DNA from: Vogesella fluminis
Lineage (GTDB): Bacteria > Pseudomonadota > Gammaproteobacteria > Burkholderiales > Chromobacteriaceae
Direction: 5' to 3'
NCBI RefSeq assembly: GCF_014652335.1
Contig: NZ_BMYP01000015.1
Location: forward strand, 20,011 to 84,010
DNA: 64,000 bases
In this document: piece by piece, positions 40,362-49,522 of the stretch
Numbering within the stretch: the stretch's first letter is position 1
How the letters are laid out: each line of letters starts with the position of its first letter
Program-made: the position numbers and the translations under genes
The notes under the pieces: generated by a model
What the model was told of the DNA's origin: nothing
Database searches by the model: none
Seen by the model: only the letters and a program-made list of their open reading frames with translations

Positions 40362-40772
40362 ATGCTCGACAAGATTTCCGACCACCTCAATTTCTTCCAG
40401 CAATCGCTTGGTCTGCGTGCCAAGAAGGTGGAAGTGATTGCCAGCAATATCGCCAACGCGGACACGCCAGGCTACAAGGCGGTGGATTTCGATTTCGGCA
40501 AGGCACTGCAAGGCCAGCTGCGGGCATCGCAAGGCGGGCTGACGCTGACGACCAGCAACGAGCGCCATTTGGCGGCCCAGGGCCACGCCAGCGGCGATGA
40601 CGGCAGCCTGCAGTACCGCAGCGTGGTACAGCCCAGCCTCGACGGCAACACCGTCGACATGGATGTCGAGCGCGCCGCGTTTACCGACAACGCGATGAAA
40701 TACCAGTCCACGCTGACCTTTCTCAACCGGCGCATCGGCGGGCTGATGGACGCAATCAAGGGTGGGCAATAA
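40362..40772 (+). CDS. flgB: Flagellar proximal rod protein FlgB
   Basis: FlgB is part of the periplasmic rod that links the MS ring to the hook. The 136 residues are normal. The N-terminal rod motif is ASNIANADTPGYKAVDFDF, and the C-terminal helix is the usual amphipathic MKYQSTLTFLNRRIGGL. It is the first gene of the operon, behind a sigma-54 promoter, with flgC starting two bases after its stop. flgA and flgMN are not present upstream. Confidence 0.96.
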   Translation: MLDKISDHLNFFQQSLGLRAKKVEVIASNIANADTPGYKAVDFDFGKALQGQLRASQGGLTLTTSNERHLAAQGHASGDDGSLQYRSVVQPSLDGNTVDMDVERAAFTDNAMKYQSTLTFLNRRIGGLMDAIKGGQ

Positions 40773-40774
40773 GC

Positions 40775-41185
40775 ATGTCGCTGTCTAATGTCTTCAATAT
40801 TGCCGGCTCGGCGCTGACGGCGCAGTCGATGCGCCTGAACCTGGTGGCCAGCAATATCGCCAACGCGGAGAGCGCCACCAGCTCTACCGGCGAGCCGTTC
40901 CGCGGCCGCCACGCGGTATTCACCGCCACGCCGGTAACCGTCGACCTGCCGCAGGTGGCCGGTGTGCGGGTGACCTCCATCGTCGAGGACACCTCGCCGT
41001 TCCGCCTCAAGTACGAACCGGGCCATCCGCTGGCCGATGAGCGCGGCTACATCAAGATGCCCAACGTCAACCCGGTGGAAGAAATGGCCGACATGATTTC
41101 CGCTTCGCGCTCCTACCAGACCAGCGTCGAAGTAATGAATACCGCAAAGACCCTGCTGCAAAAAACCCTGCAGCTTGGCCAGTAA
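40775..41185 (+). CDS. flgC: Flagellar proximal rod protein FlgC
   Basis: This 136-residue rod protein has LNLVASNIANAESATSSTGEPFRGRHAVF at the N-terminus, the conserved YEPGHPLADERGYIKMPNVNPVEEMADMISASRSYQ and the C-terminal helix. It polymerises with FlgB and FlgF. A GGTGGG-like ribosome site is within the end of flgB. Confidence 0.97.
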   Translation: MSLSNVFNIAGSALTAQSMRLNLVASNIANAESATSSTGEPFRGRHAVFTATPVTVDLPQVAGVRVTSIVEDTSPFRLKYEPGHPLADERGYIKMPNVNPVEEMADMISASRSYQTSVEVMNTAKTLLQKTLQLGQ

Positions 41186-41201
41186 CCGTTAGAGGTCTCG
41201 C

Positions 41202-41867
41202 ATGGCAACCGTAAACAGCTCTACCGGCATCGACTACGAGTCGTACAACGTCACCAAAAACAAGGCGACCAGCAATGCCGAGGACATACAGAACCGCTTC
41301 CTGAAGCTGCTGACCACGCAGCTGAAAACCCAGGATCCGTCGAACCCGATGGACAATGCGCAGATGACCAGCCAGATGGCGCAGATCAGCACTGTCAGCG
41401 GCCTGGAAAGCGTCAATCAGTCGATCAAGGCGCTGTCGGACAACCAGTCTGCCAGCCAGTCGCTGCTGGCAACGCTGATGATCGGTCGTCATGCACTGAT
41501 TCCCGGCAACGAAATCAGTCTCAGCAGCGGTGCGGCCAAGGCGGTGGTGGATTTTCCGCAGTCGGCCAGCAATGCCGTGGTCACCATCAAGAATGCCGCC
41601 GGTGTGGTGGTCAGCGAGATCAAGCTTGGAGCGCAGACGGCAGGGCAGCTGACGGTGGGCTGGGATGGCAAGAATGCTGCCGGCGTGCAGCAGCCGGATG
41701 GCCAGTACTCGATCTCGGTCCAGGCGGTGAACGGCTCGGTGGCGGTGGATGCCAAGATCCTGAATCCGGTCAAGATCAGCAGTGTGGCGATCGACAAAGG
41801 CGTTTCTTCATTGGTGCTGGAAAACGGCAAGCGGATGTCGATGAGCGACGTGACGCAACTTATCTGA
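41202..41867 (+). CDS. flgD: Flagellar hook assembly (capping) protein FlgD
   Basis: This 221-residue hook cap protein has the conserved N-terminal block FLKLLTTQLKTQDPSNPMDNAQMTSQMAQISTVSGLE and a C-terminal beta domain with VGWDGKNAAGVQQPDGQY (FLg_hook/TUDOR-type). It directs FlgE polymerisation and is shed afterwards. AGAGG precedes the ATG. Confidence 0.96.
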   Translation: MATVNSSTGIDYESYNVTKNKATSNAEDIQNRFLKLLTTQLKTQDPSNPMDNAQMTSQMAQISTVSGLESVNQSIKALSDNQSASQSLLATLMIGRHALIPGNEISLSSGAAKAVVDFPQSASNAVVTIKNAAGVVVSEIKLGAQTAGQLTVGWDGKNAAGVQQPDGQYSISVQAVNGSVAVDAKILNPVKISSVAIDKGVSSLVLENGKRMSMSDVTQLI

Positions 41868-41899
41868 GACATTCCGGTTAAGCATTCGGGGGATAGAAC

Positions 41900-43186
41900 A
41901 TGGGTTTCCAGCAAGGTTTGAGTGGTCTGAGCGCAGCGTCCAAACAGTTGGACGTGATCGGCAACAATATTGCCAACGGCAGCACCATCGGTTTCAAGGG
42001 CTCGCGTGTCGAGTTCGGCGACATATACGCCCGCACGCTGGCCTCGGCCTCGACCCAGGCCGGTACCAATACCCAGGCCGGCGTCGGGGTGCAGGTGCTG
42101 GCGGTGTCGCAGCAATTCCAGCAGGGCAACATCACCACCACCAACAACCCGCTGGACATGGCGATTTCCGGCAACGGTTTTTACCGGCTGACCAGTGAAA
42201 ATACGGGTAACGGCGGTATCGAGGCATTCTCGCGCAACGGCGAGTTCAAGCTGGACAAGGAAGGCTATATCGTCAACAACGGTTATTACCTGAACGGCTA
42301 CCGTATCGTCGATGGCGTGAAGACCGGCGCCGAGCAGCCATTACAGGTATCTACCATCAATAGCGGCATTGCCAAGGCGACCGGCGCCATCGGTGAACGC
42401 GGTATCGACTGGAGCTTCAACCTTGATGGCGGCGCCAAGGTGATTGATCCGGTCGCCAAGCCGTTCGATCCGCTGGATGCGACCACCTATTCCTATACCA
42501 GCGGCGCCAAGTTCTACGACAACTACGGCAATGTGCACACCGTGTCGGTTTACTTCGCACGCCGGGACCCGTTGCCAGGTCCGCCGGAGGTCAACAACTG
42601 GGATCTGTACCATGCCGTGGACGGAGCCCTGGTTGGTGCGCCGACGCCGACGCCGGCACAGGTAACGTTTGACCAGAATGGCAAGCTGACGTCGACCAGC
42701 ACGCCGATCACCATTGCCGCCGATACCACGGCTGCATCTGCCCATCCGGCATTCGATATCGATATCAGCGATACCACCCAGTACAGCGGTAATTACAGCG
42801 TTACCCGCCAGGTGGCCGGCGGCTATCCGGCCGGCAAGTTTACCGGTATCGGCGCCGACTCGACCGGGGTGATTTATGCCAACTATAACAACGGCATTAC
42901 CGAGCCGATCGGCCAGATCATGCTGTACAACTTCACCAACCTGCATGGCTTGACCCCAAACGGCAATAACCGCTGGCTGTATACCAGCGATGCCGGTGCC
43001 CGCAGCATGGCCGATCCCAACTCCGGCGGCATGGGTTACATCAAGCCGTCGGCGCTGGAGGAATCCAACGTCGATACCACCGCCGAACTGGTAAACATGA
43101 TTGTGGCGCAGCGCTATTACCAGGCCAATGCGCAGACCATCAAGACCCAGGATGCAGTCATGCAAACCCTGCTCAACCTGCGCTAA
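41900..43186 (+). CDS. flgE: Flagellar hook protein FlgE
   Basis: This 428-residue hook subunit has the N-terminal LSGLSAASKQLDVIGNNIANGSTIGFKGSRVEF, the FSRNGEFKLDKEGYIVNNG segment and the C-terminal EESNVDTTAELVNMIVAQRYYQANAQTIKTQDAVMQTLLNLR. The middle domain is variable, as expected for a surface-exposed hook. GGGGGA precedes the ATG. Confidence 0.97.
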   Translation: MGFQQGLSGLSAASKQLDVIGNNIANGSTIGFKGSRVEFGDIYARTLASASTQAGTNTQAGVGVQVLAVSQQFQQGNITTTNNPLDMAISGNGFYRLTSENTGNGGIEAFSRNGEFKLDKEGYIVNNGYYLNGYRIVDGVKTGAEQPLQVSTINSGIAKATGAIGERGIDWSFNLDGGAKVIDPVAKPFDPLDATTYSYTSGAKFYDNYGNVHTVSVYFARRDPLPGPPEVNNWDLYHAVDGALVGAPTPTPAQVTFDQNGKLTSTSTPITIAADTTAASAHPAFDIDISDTTQYSGNYSVTRQVAGGYPAGKFTGIGADSTGVIYANYNNGITEPIGQIMLYNFTNLHGLTPNGNNRWLYTSDAGARSMADPNSGGMGYIKPSALEESNVDTTAELVNMIVAQRYYQANAQTIKTQDAVMQTLLNLR

Positions 43187-43222
43187 GGCGGGCTGAAACA
43201 CTGAGCGTGGAGAAACGGATTC

Positions 43223-43966
43223 ATGGATAGGGTGCTGTATCTGGCAATGAACGGGGCGAAGCACGTCGCATGGCAGCAAGCGACCACGTCCAACAATCTT
43301 GCCAACGTCCATACCAACGGCTTCAAGGCCGATCTGGCGTCTTTTCGGGCGCTGCGCGTGATCGGCGACGGCGCGCCGACGCGTACCTACCAAGTCGACA
43401 ATACCGTCGGTCACGACATGAGCCAAGGCTCGCTGCAGCAGACCGGCAACGAAAGTGACTTCGCACTGGCAACGCCGGGTTTTTTTGCGGTGCAGGCGCC
43501 GGATGGCAACGAAGCCTATACCCGCGATGGCGGCTATATCGTCGATAACGAAGGGGTGATGCGCACCCGCTCCGGGCTGGCGATTCTGGGGGAAAGTGGT
43601 CAGATCGTGGTGCCTCCCGGTTCACGCATTACCCTCGGTGTCGACGGTACGGTATCGGCCTCTGCCAGTGTCGGTGCCGACCGTACCGTGCAGGTGCTGG
43701 GTCGCATCAAGCTGGTCAACCCGGCGGAGCGGGCGATGTACAAGGGCGATGACGGCCTGTTCCGCCAGCACGACGGCCAGGACGCGCCGGCTGCGGCCAA
43801 CGTGCAACTGAAGAGCGGCTTTCTGGAAGCCAGCAACGTCAATGCGGTCGAGAGCCTGGTGCAGATGATCAGCCACTCCCGCCATTACGACCTCAATGTC
43901 AAACTGATGCAGACGGCGGAGCAGAACGCCCGCCAGGCGACAGAACTGCTGTCGATTACCGGCTAA
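43223..43966 (+). CDS. flgF: Flagellar rod protein FlgF
   Basis: This 247-residue proximal rod protein starts MDRVLYLAMNGAKHVAWQQATTSNNLANVHTNGFKADL and ends with the ESLVQMISHSRHYDLNVKLMQTAEQNARQATELL helix. It resembles FlgG but is shorter and has the FlgF-type YLAMNGAKH start. A motif copy is in frame at 43792-43800 (Ala-Ala-Ala-Asn-Val). Confidence 0.96.
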   Translation: MDRVLYLAMNGAKHVAWQQATTSNNLANVHTNGFKADLASFRALRVIGDGAPTRTYQVDNTVGHDMSQGSLQQTGNESDFALATPGFFAVQAPDGNEAYTRDGGYIVDNEGVMRTRSGLAILGESGQIVVPPGSRITLGVDGTVSASASVGADRTVQVLGRIKLVNPAERAMYKGDDGLFRQHDGQDAPAAANVQLKSGFLEASNVNAVESLVQMISHSRHYDLNVKLMQTAEQNARQATELLSITG

Positions 43967-43989
43967 CGAAGCAATAACAGGATAACAAC

Positions 43990-44772
43990 ATGATTCGTGC
44001 CTTGTATGTGGCCAAGACCGGTATGGATGCCAGCCAGTTCAAGCTGGACGTGGTATCGAATAACCTTGCCAACGTGAATACCAAGGGCTTCAAGCGCTCC
44101 AACGCCATTTTTGAAGACCTGTACTACCAGACCCTGCGCCAACCCGGTGCCCAGCTGTCGAACGGCAACGTGCTGCCGACCGGCCTGCACGCCGGTACCG
44201 GCGCCGCACCGGTGGCCACTGCGCGGGTGCACACCCAAGGCGAGATGATCCGCACCGAGCAGTCGCTGGACATGGCGATCGCCGGCGACGGTTTTTTCCG
44301 CATCCAGCAGACTGACGGCACCATCGCCTACACCCGCAACGGCGAATTCAAGCGCAACAATGAAGGTCTGGTAGTCAATGCCGCGGGCCTCGCGCTGGAT
44401 CCGGCAATCACCATTCCGGCGACCGCCACCAAGATCACGCTGTCGCCGGAAGGGCTGCTGGAATATTTCGATGCCGGGGCGACGACCGCCACCGGCTCGT
44501 TCCAGATCAACACCGCCACCTTCATCAACCCGCAAGGCCTGGAAAGCATAGGCGGCAACCTGTATCTGGCGACCGGTGCGTCCGGCGACCCGATCGAAGG
44601 CCAGCCCGGTCTCGATGGCCGCGGCACCATTTCGCAGGGTTATGTCGAGGGTTCCAACGTCAACGTGACCGAAGAGCTGATCAACATGATTACCGCGCAG
44701 CGTGCCTACGAGATCAACTCGCGTGCGATCAAGACTGCCGATGAAATGCTGCAGAAGCTGACCCAGCTCTAA
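43990..44772 (+). CDS. flgG: Flagellar distal rod protein FlgG
   Basis: This 260-residue distal rod subunit starts MIRALYVAKTGMDASQFKLDVVSNNLANVNTKGFKRSNAIFEDLYYQTLRQPGAQLS, the diagnostic FlgG start with its LR-type insertion, and ends GSNVNVTEELINMITAQRAYEINSRAIKTADEMLQKLTQL. AGGA precedes the ATG. Confidence 0.98.
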   Translation: MIRALYVAKTGMDASQFKLDVVSNNLANVNTKGFKRSNAIFEDLYYQTLRQPGAQLSNGNVLPTGLHAGTGAAPVATARVHTQGEMIRTEQSLDMAIAGDGFFRIQQTDGTIAYTRNGEFKRNNEGLVVNAAGLALDPAITIPATATKITLSPEGLLEYFDAGATTATGSFQINTATFINPQGLESIGGNLYLATGASGDPIEGQPGLDGRGTISQGYVEGSNVNVTEELINMITAQRAYEINSRAIKTADEMLQKLTQL

Positions 44773-44788
44773 GCCTAAGGAGTAGTCC

Positions 44789-45475
44789 ATGAAGCGCCTG
44801 CTGAATCCCGTATTGCTGCTGTGTTCGGTGCTGCTGACCGCCTGCGCGGTGCAGACAGCGCCGATCACGCACCAGCCGATGGCGGTGCGGCCGCAGCCGC
44901 AGCCGGCGCAGCTGCCGGCCGACGGCTCCATCTTCCAGGCCGCCAGCTACCAGCCGCTGTTCGAGGACAAGGTGCCGGTGCGGGTCGGTGACATCCTCAC
45001 CGTCACCATTCGCGAGAACAACCGCTCCAGCAGCAAGGAAGAAACCGAGGGCGAACGCAAATCAGCCATCAACGGCGGTATCAATGCCGGCGTGTCGCTG
45101 CCGTTCTTCCCCGGTGCCATCGAGAAAAAACTGGGCGGTGCCAGCCTGAACGGCAGCGGCAGCGCCAGTGAGAGCGGTTCCAGCAGCAACACCAATAGCA
45201 GTTCCTTCAACACCTCCATCACCGTGACCGTGATCGACGTCTATCCGAACGGCAACCTGCTGGTCAGCGGCGAGAAGCAGATGAAAATCAACGGTGAGCA
45301 TGAATTCATCCGCCTGTCCGGGGTGATCAATCCACGCGATATCAAGCAGGGTAATAACGTCGAATCGACGCGGATGGCCGATGCCCGTATCGAGCAGATC
45401 AACCAGGGCCGCAGCCGCGCATATAATGACACCGGCTGGCTGCAGAAAATCTTCCTGTCACTGCTGCCGTTTTAA
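44789..45475 (+). CDS. flgH: Flagellar L-ring protein FlgH (lipoprotein)
   Basis: This 228-residue outer-membrane L-ring lipoprotein has a signal peptide with lipobox LLTAC (lipidated Cys near residue 19), followed by SIFQAASYQPLFEDKVPVRVGDILTVTIRENNRSSSKEET and the C-terminal LSGVINPRDIKQGNNVESTRMADARIEQ. Lgt from this window would modify it. AAGGAG precedes the ATG. Confidence 0.97.
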   Translation: MKRLLNPVLLLCSVLLTACAVQTAPITHQPMAVRPQPQPAQLPADGSIFQAASYQPLFEDKVPVRVGDILTVTIRENNRSSSKEETEGERKSAINGGINAGVSLPFFPGAIEKKLGGASLNGSGSASESGSSSNTNSSSFNTSITVTVIDVYPNGNLLVSGEKQMKINGEHEFIRLSGVINPRDIKQGNNVESTRMADARIEQINQGRSRAYNDTGWLQKIFLSLLPF

Positions 45476-45486
45476 GGGATATAACG

Positions 45487-46584
45487 ATGTCGCGTTTTAT
45501 CGTGATGGTCTGTCTGGCGCTGGCGGCCGGTCCGCTGTTTGCCGCCCAGAAGATCAAGGAGCTGGCCAGCGTGGCCGGGGTGCGTTCCAACCCGCTGATC
45601 GGCTATGGCCTGGTGGTTGGCCTCGACGGCAGTGGCGACAAGGCCAGTGCCGCACCGTTTACCGGCCAGTCGCTGGGCAATATGCTGAACCAGCTCGGAG
45701 TGCAGATCCCGCAAGGGCTGAAGATCGATCCGAAAAACGTGGCTGCGGTAAGCCTGACCGCAACGTTGCCGCCGTTTGCGCGGCGCGGGCAGGCGCTGGA
45801 TATCACGGTATCGTCGCTCGGCGATGCCAAGAGCCTGCGCGGTGGCACCTTGCTGCTGTCGCCGCTGAAGGGTATCGACGGCCAGATCTACGCGCTGGCA
45901 CAGGGCAATGTGGTAGTCGGCGGTGCCGGTGCCGCTGCCGGAGGCAGCAAGGCACAGATCAACCACCTCAGCGTTGGCCGCATTCCGGCGGGAGCAACGG
46001 TCGAGCGCGAATTGCCGGCCTCGCTGGGTATGGGCGATATGGTGGCGCTACAGCTGCTGGAATCGGACTTCACCACCGCCAACCGTGTGGTGCAGGCAAT
46101 CAATCGCGAGCTGGGCGGCCAGACGGCGCGCGCGCTGGACGGCCGCCAGATCGAGGTGCGGGCACCGCAGGACAGCAATGCGCGCATCCAGTTTCTGTCG
46201 CGGCTGGAAAATATTGCCGTTGAGGCGGCAGAAGTTTCCCCCGTGGTGATCATCAATGCCCGCACCGGCTCCATCGTGATGAACAAGGCGGTACGCATCG
46301 ACCCGTGCGCGATTGCCCACGGCAACCTGTCGGTGACGGTCAACAGCACTTCGACAGTGAGCCAGCCGCCGCCGCTGAGCGGCGGTCAGACGGCCGTCAC
46401 CCGCAAGGCCGACGTCAGCGTCAGTGCCGACGGCAGCAAGGTAGTGAACATTCCCGGCGGCGCCTCGCTGTCGGAGGTGGTCGGCGCCCTGAATTCGGTC
46501 GGTGCCACGCCGCAGGATCTGATCTCCATCCTGCAGGCGATGAAGGTCTCCGGTTCGCTAAAGGCGGAGTTGCAAATCATCTGA
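45487..46584 (+). CDS. flgI: Flagellar P-ring protein FlgI
   Basis: This 365-residue periplasmic P-ring subunit has a signal peptide (MSRFIVMVCLALAAGPLFAA), then QKIKELASVAGVRSNPLIGYGLVVGLDGSGDK, FARRGQALDITVSSLGDAKSLRGGTLLLSPLKG and the ending SEVVGALNSVGATPQDLISILQAMKVSGSLKAELQII. A motif copy is in frame at 45974-45982. A terminator follows the gene, so FlgI is probably the end of the first flg transcript. Confidence 0.97.
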   Translation: MSRFIVMVCLALAAGPLFAAQKIKELASVAGVRSNPLIGYGLVVGLDGSGDKASAAPFTGQSLGNMLNQLGVQIPQGLKIDPKNVAAVSLTATLPPFARRGQALDITVSSLGDAKSLRGGTLLLSPLKGIDGQIYALAQGNVVVGGAGAAAGGSKAQINHLSVGRIPAGATVERELPASLGMGDMVALQLLESDFTTANRVVQAINRELGGQTARALDGRQIEVRAPQDSNARIQFLSRLENIAVEAAEVSPVVIINARTGSIVMNKAVRIDPCAIAHGNLSVTVNSTSTVSQPPPLSGGQTAVTRKADVSVSADGSKVVNIPGGASLSEVVGALNSVGATPQDLISILQAMKVSGSLKAELQII

Positions 46585-46589
46585 GCGGC

Positions 46590-46602
46590 AAGGTTGGCCG
46601 CA
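46590..46602 (+). repeat. AAGGTTGGCCGCA motif in the flgI-flgJ gap
   Basis: A full copy lies five bases after the flgI stop, immediately before the terminator hairpin. Confidence 0.85.
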
Positions 46603-46612
46603 GGCAGCAGGC

Positions 46613-46643
46613 AAGGCGATGTCTCGACGGGCATCGCCTTTTT
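46613..46643 (+). terminator. Intra-cluster terminator after flgI
   Basis: AAGGCGATG (46613-46621) and CATCGCCTT (46632-46640) form a nine-base stem followed by TTT. It lies between flgI and the second sigma-54 promoter and should separate flgB-I from flgJ. Confidence 0.82.
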
Positions 46644-46645
46644 GC

Positions 46646-46661
46646 TGGCCTGATTCTTGCT
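46646..46661 (+). promoter_or_regulatory. Sigma-54 promoter of flgJ
   Basis: TGGCCTGATTCTTGCT has GG and GC ten bases apart (46647-46648, 46659-46660), with a good -12 TTGCT, 38 bases before the flgJ ATG and directly after the flgI terminator. Confidence 0.8.
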
Positions 46662-46698
46662 GTAAATCAGGCATCTGTGTCTGTTTAGCGTTCCCGCC

Positions 46699-47604
46699 AT
46701 GCAAGTTTCCCGCGATGCCAGCAATCAGCTGGCGATTGATCCCAGTGCGACCGAGCGCCTGTCCTCGCTTGCGCGCAGCAATCCGAAGGAGGCGATCCGG
46801 CAGGTTGCCAGCCAGTTCGAGGCCATCCTGCTGAACCAGATGATGACGTCGATGCGCAGCAACGGTTTTGACGGCGAAGAAGATTCTTCGGCGCTGGGCA
46901 CCTACCGCGGCATGCTCGACCAGCAGATGGTCAATGTGATGGTGCAGGGCGGCGGTACCGGGCTGGCCGACATGCTGGCGCGCCAGATCGAGGGTGTGGC
47001 GCGGATAGACCGGACGGCGACGCCGGCGGCCAGCAGCGGTATGTTGCCCTTGCCGGCGCTGCCCGCCACGGCGGCGAAAGCCATCCGCCAGTACGCGGAA
47101 GCCGCCGGCACCGCCACGGTGGCGCCGGCACCGGTGGCGATTCCGAGCGAGCGGCAGGCATTTGTCAGTACCCTGTTGCCGCATGCCGGCCAGGCGGCCG
47201 AGCGCCTCGGCGTGGCGCCGGAATTGCTGGTCGGCCACGCGGCGCTGGAAAGCGGCTGGGGCAGTCGCAGTATCCGCCATCCGGATGGCCGCGAGAGCTA
47301 CAACCTGTTCGGCATCAAGGCCGGCGGCGCGTGGCGCGGTGAATCGGTGGCAACCCTGACTACCGAGTATGTCGATGGCAAGGCACGAAAACAGGTGGAG
47401 TCGTTCCGTTCCTACCCGAGCCTGCAGGCGGCATTCGATGATTACGCCACGTTGCTGGAAAGCAGCAGCCGCTACCAGCAGGCGCTGAACCAGGGGGATA
47501 ACGCACAGGGCTTTGCCGTGGCGCTGCAACAGGGTGGCTATGCCACCGATCCGGCGTATGCGCGCAAACTGGCCGGTGTCGCCCAGTCCCTGCTGGCGCG
47601 CTAA
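46699..47604 (+). CDS. flgJ: Flagellar rod assembly protein / peptidoglycan hydrolase FlgJ
   Basis: This 301-residue two-domain protein caps the growing rod and opens the peptidoglycan. The N-terminal rod-binding domain includes AIRQVASQFEAILLNQMMTSMRS and GTYRGMLDQQMVNVM. The C-terminal glucosaminidase domain includes GVAPELLVGHAALESGWGSRSI, whose Glu is the catalytic candidate, and SYNLFGIKAGGAWRGESV. The fused two-domain form is typical of beta- and gammaproteobacteria. It has its own sigma-54 promoter. Confidence 0.96.
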   Translation: MQVSRDASNQLAIDPSATERLSSLARSNPKEAIRQVASQFEAILLNQMMTSMRSNGFDGEEDSSALGTYRGMLDQQMVNVMVQGGGTGLADMLARQIEGVARIDRTATPAASSGMLPLPALPATAAKAIRQYAEAAGTATVAPAPVAIPSERQAFVSTLLPHAGQAAERLGVAPELLVGHAALESGWGSRSIRHPDGRESYNLFGIKAGGAWRGESVATLTTEYVDGKARKQVESFRSYPSLQAAFDDYATLLESSSRYQQALNQGDNAQGFAVALQQGGYATDPAYARKLAGVAQSLLAR

Positions 47605-47629
47605 AGTCCGGATGTCTGGCTGCCGATAA
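47602..47629 (+). promoter_or_regulatory. Sigma-28 (FliA) promoter of flgK
   Basis: TAAA (47602-47605, overlapping the flgJ stop codon) and GCCGATAA (47622-47629) match the FliA -35 and -10 elements with a 16-base spacer, 21 bases before the flgK ATG. Late control of flgKL by FliA is common. Confidence 0.82.
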
Positions 47630-47650
47630 AGAACAACGGGAGAGTGAATC

Positions 47651-49501
47651 ATGAGTGCTATTTTTGGTATCGGTATCAGTGGTCTCAATGCGGCGCGCGC
47701 GGCATTGGACGTGACCAGCCATAACATCAGTAATGTCAATACCGATGGCTACCATCGCCAGCGGCTCTCCCAGAGTGCGGCGACGCCGCAGTTTGTCGGC
47801 TATGGCTATGCCGGTCGCGGTGTCGATCTGTATGCGGTGTCCCGCCTGTACGATGGATTCATGGAAGAGCAGTTGCAAAGCGTAACCGCGGCCAGCAGCG
47901 GTTTTCAGACCCAGGCTGCGGCGCTCACCAATATCGACAACCTGATCACCGACGGCAATGCCGGCCTCTCCAACCTGATGCAGGGTTTTTATGCCAGCAT
48001 GCAGACGCTCAGCCAGCAGCCGGCATCCATTGCGGCACGGCAATCGGTGATCAGCCAGGCAGAGGCGCTATCCGGCCGTTTCCAGTCGATGAACACGCGC
48101 CTGGAAGAGGTGCGTAACGGGCTGATTACCGAAATCGGCACTTCGGTAGAGGGCGTCAACTCCTATGCCAAGCAGATCGCAGCCCTTAACGCACAGATCA
48201 TTTCCCTGAACCAGGGCGAAGGCCGTGCGCCCAATGACCTGCTGGATCAGCGCGACGAACTGGTGCAGAGCTTGAACAAGCTGGTCAAGACCGATGTGGT
48301 CGAGCAATTCGATGGCATGTACAGCGTTTTTGTTGGCCAGGGTCACCCGCTGGTGATCGGCGAGACCAGTTATGAAATGACCATGATGCGTGGCGCACCG
48401 GCGCAGCCGGAAGACCCGGAGGCACCGTCACTGGCCATCAAGCTGCCGGGTACCAACAACGCGGTGGTGCTCAATTCGCAGCTGATCGCAGGAGGCAGCA
48501 TTGCTGGTGCCATGACCACCTTGAATTACGATGTCGCCCGCGTGCAGACCGACCTTGGCCGCATGGCGGTCGAGTTTTCCGATGCCATGAACAGGCAGCA
48601 GGCGCTGGGTGTCGACCTGAACGGCCAGCCGGCCACGACTCCGATGTTCGCCGATCTGACTGCTTTTCGCACCTCGGCAGAGAATGCGACGACACCGGCC
48701 GGTGAAGCCAAGGCAATGCGTGATGCCTTGCGCCGTTTTGCCGTTGCCATACAGGAGCCGGCACAGCTGGCGGCGGCGTCCGGCATCCAGGCGGGTGCTG
48801 CGGTACCGGTCAACCCGGCCGAGGTGCCGGGTGGCAAGCCATCCATCTCGTCGATCTGGCAAGTGTCCAACCTGTCTCCGGCGGATAATCCGGTCTTGCC
48901 GGCGGCACCGGCGCTGGCATTGAACTATATTCCGGGCAATACCCCGCCGTTCGAGGCAGATTTCGGAGGCACCATCGTGCCGGTAACCCAGTCGGCAACC
49001 CAAGCCGGCGTGTATGAATTTACCATTCCGGGACCTCTTCCTGGTGGCCAGCATATCGCCTTCAAGTTCGAGGGCCAACCGGCAACCGCCCAGACCATCC
49101 CGGTGACGCCACGTACCGGTGCTGCCAGTGAGTCGGCACAGCTGGACAACGCCAACCTACTGGAAATGGCCCGCGTGCAGACCAGGCCGCTCATGGCAGC
49201 CACGCCCAATTCCACCACCACCTTTTGGCCGGCGACGGGAGCTGCGCGTACCGGCAACCTGCAATCCTTTTATGGCCAAACCGTCAGCTATGTTGGCAGC
49301 CGTACCAATGTGGTACAGGTGAGCCAGACGGCACAGGAGGCAGCATTGCAGGAAGTGAAATTGAAGAGGGAATCGTTCTCCGGCGTCAATCTTGATGAGG
49401 AAGCAGCGAATCTCATACGCTATCAACAAGCTTATCAGGCATCGAGCAAGGTCATCCAGACAGCACAGGAAATGTTCCGGTCACTGCTGGATCTGCGTTG
49501 A
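47651..49501 (+). CDS. flgK: Flagellar hook-filament junction protein FlgK (HAP1)
   Basis: This 616-residue hook-associated protein has the N-terminal FGIGISGLNAARAALDVTSHNISNVNTDGYHRQRLSQS, SNLMQGFYASMQTLSQQPASIAARQSVISQAEALSGRF and the C-terminal SGVNLDEEAANLIRYQQAYQASSKVIQTAQEMFRSLLDLR. The large middle region is variable. It follows a sigma-28 promoter, and GGGAG precedes the ATG. One internal TTGGCCGCA (48555) is preceded by ACC instead of the consensus. Confidence 0.97.
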   Translation: MSAIFGIGISGLNAARAALDVTSHNISNVNTDGYHRQRLSQSAATPQFVGYGYAGRGVDLYAVSRLYDGFMEEQLQSVTAASSGFQTQAAALTNIDNLITDGNAGLSNLMQGFYASMQTLSQQPASIAARQSVISQAEALSGRFQSMNTRLEEVRNGLITEIGTSVEGVNSYAKQIAALNAQIISLNQGEGRAPNDLLDQRDELVQSLNKLVKTDVVEQFDGMYSVFVGQGHPLVIGETSYEMTMMRGAPAQPEDPEAPSLAIKLPGTNNAVVLNSQLIAGGSIAGAMTTLNYDVARVQTDLGRMAVEFSDAMNRQQALGVDLNGQPATTPMFADLTAFRTSAENATTPAGEAKAMRDALRRFAVAIQEPAQLAAASGIQAGAAVPVNPAEVPGGKPSISSIWQVSNLSPADNPVLPAAPALALNYIPGNTPPFEADFGGTIVPVTQSATQAGVYEFTIPGPLPGGQHIAFKFEGQPATAQTIPVTPRTGAASESAQLDNANLLEMARVQTRPLMAATPNSTTTFWPATGAARTGNLQSFYGQTVSYVGSRTNVVQVSQTAQEAALQEVKLKRESFSGVNLDEEAANLIRYQQAYQASSKVIQTAQEMFRSLLDLR

Positions 49502-49522
49502 TGGTTTTCAGAGGACAAGGCA

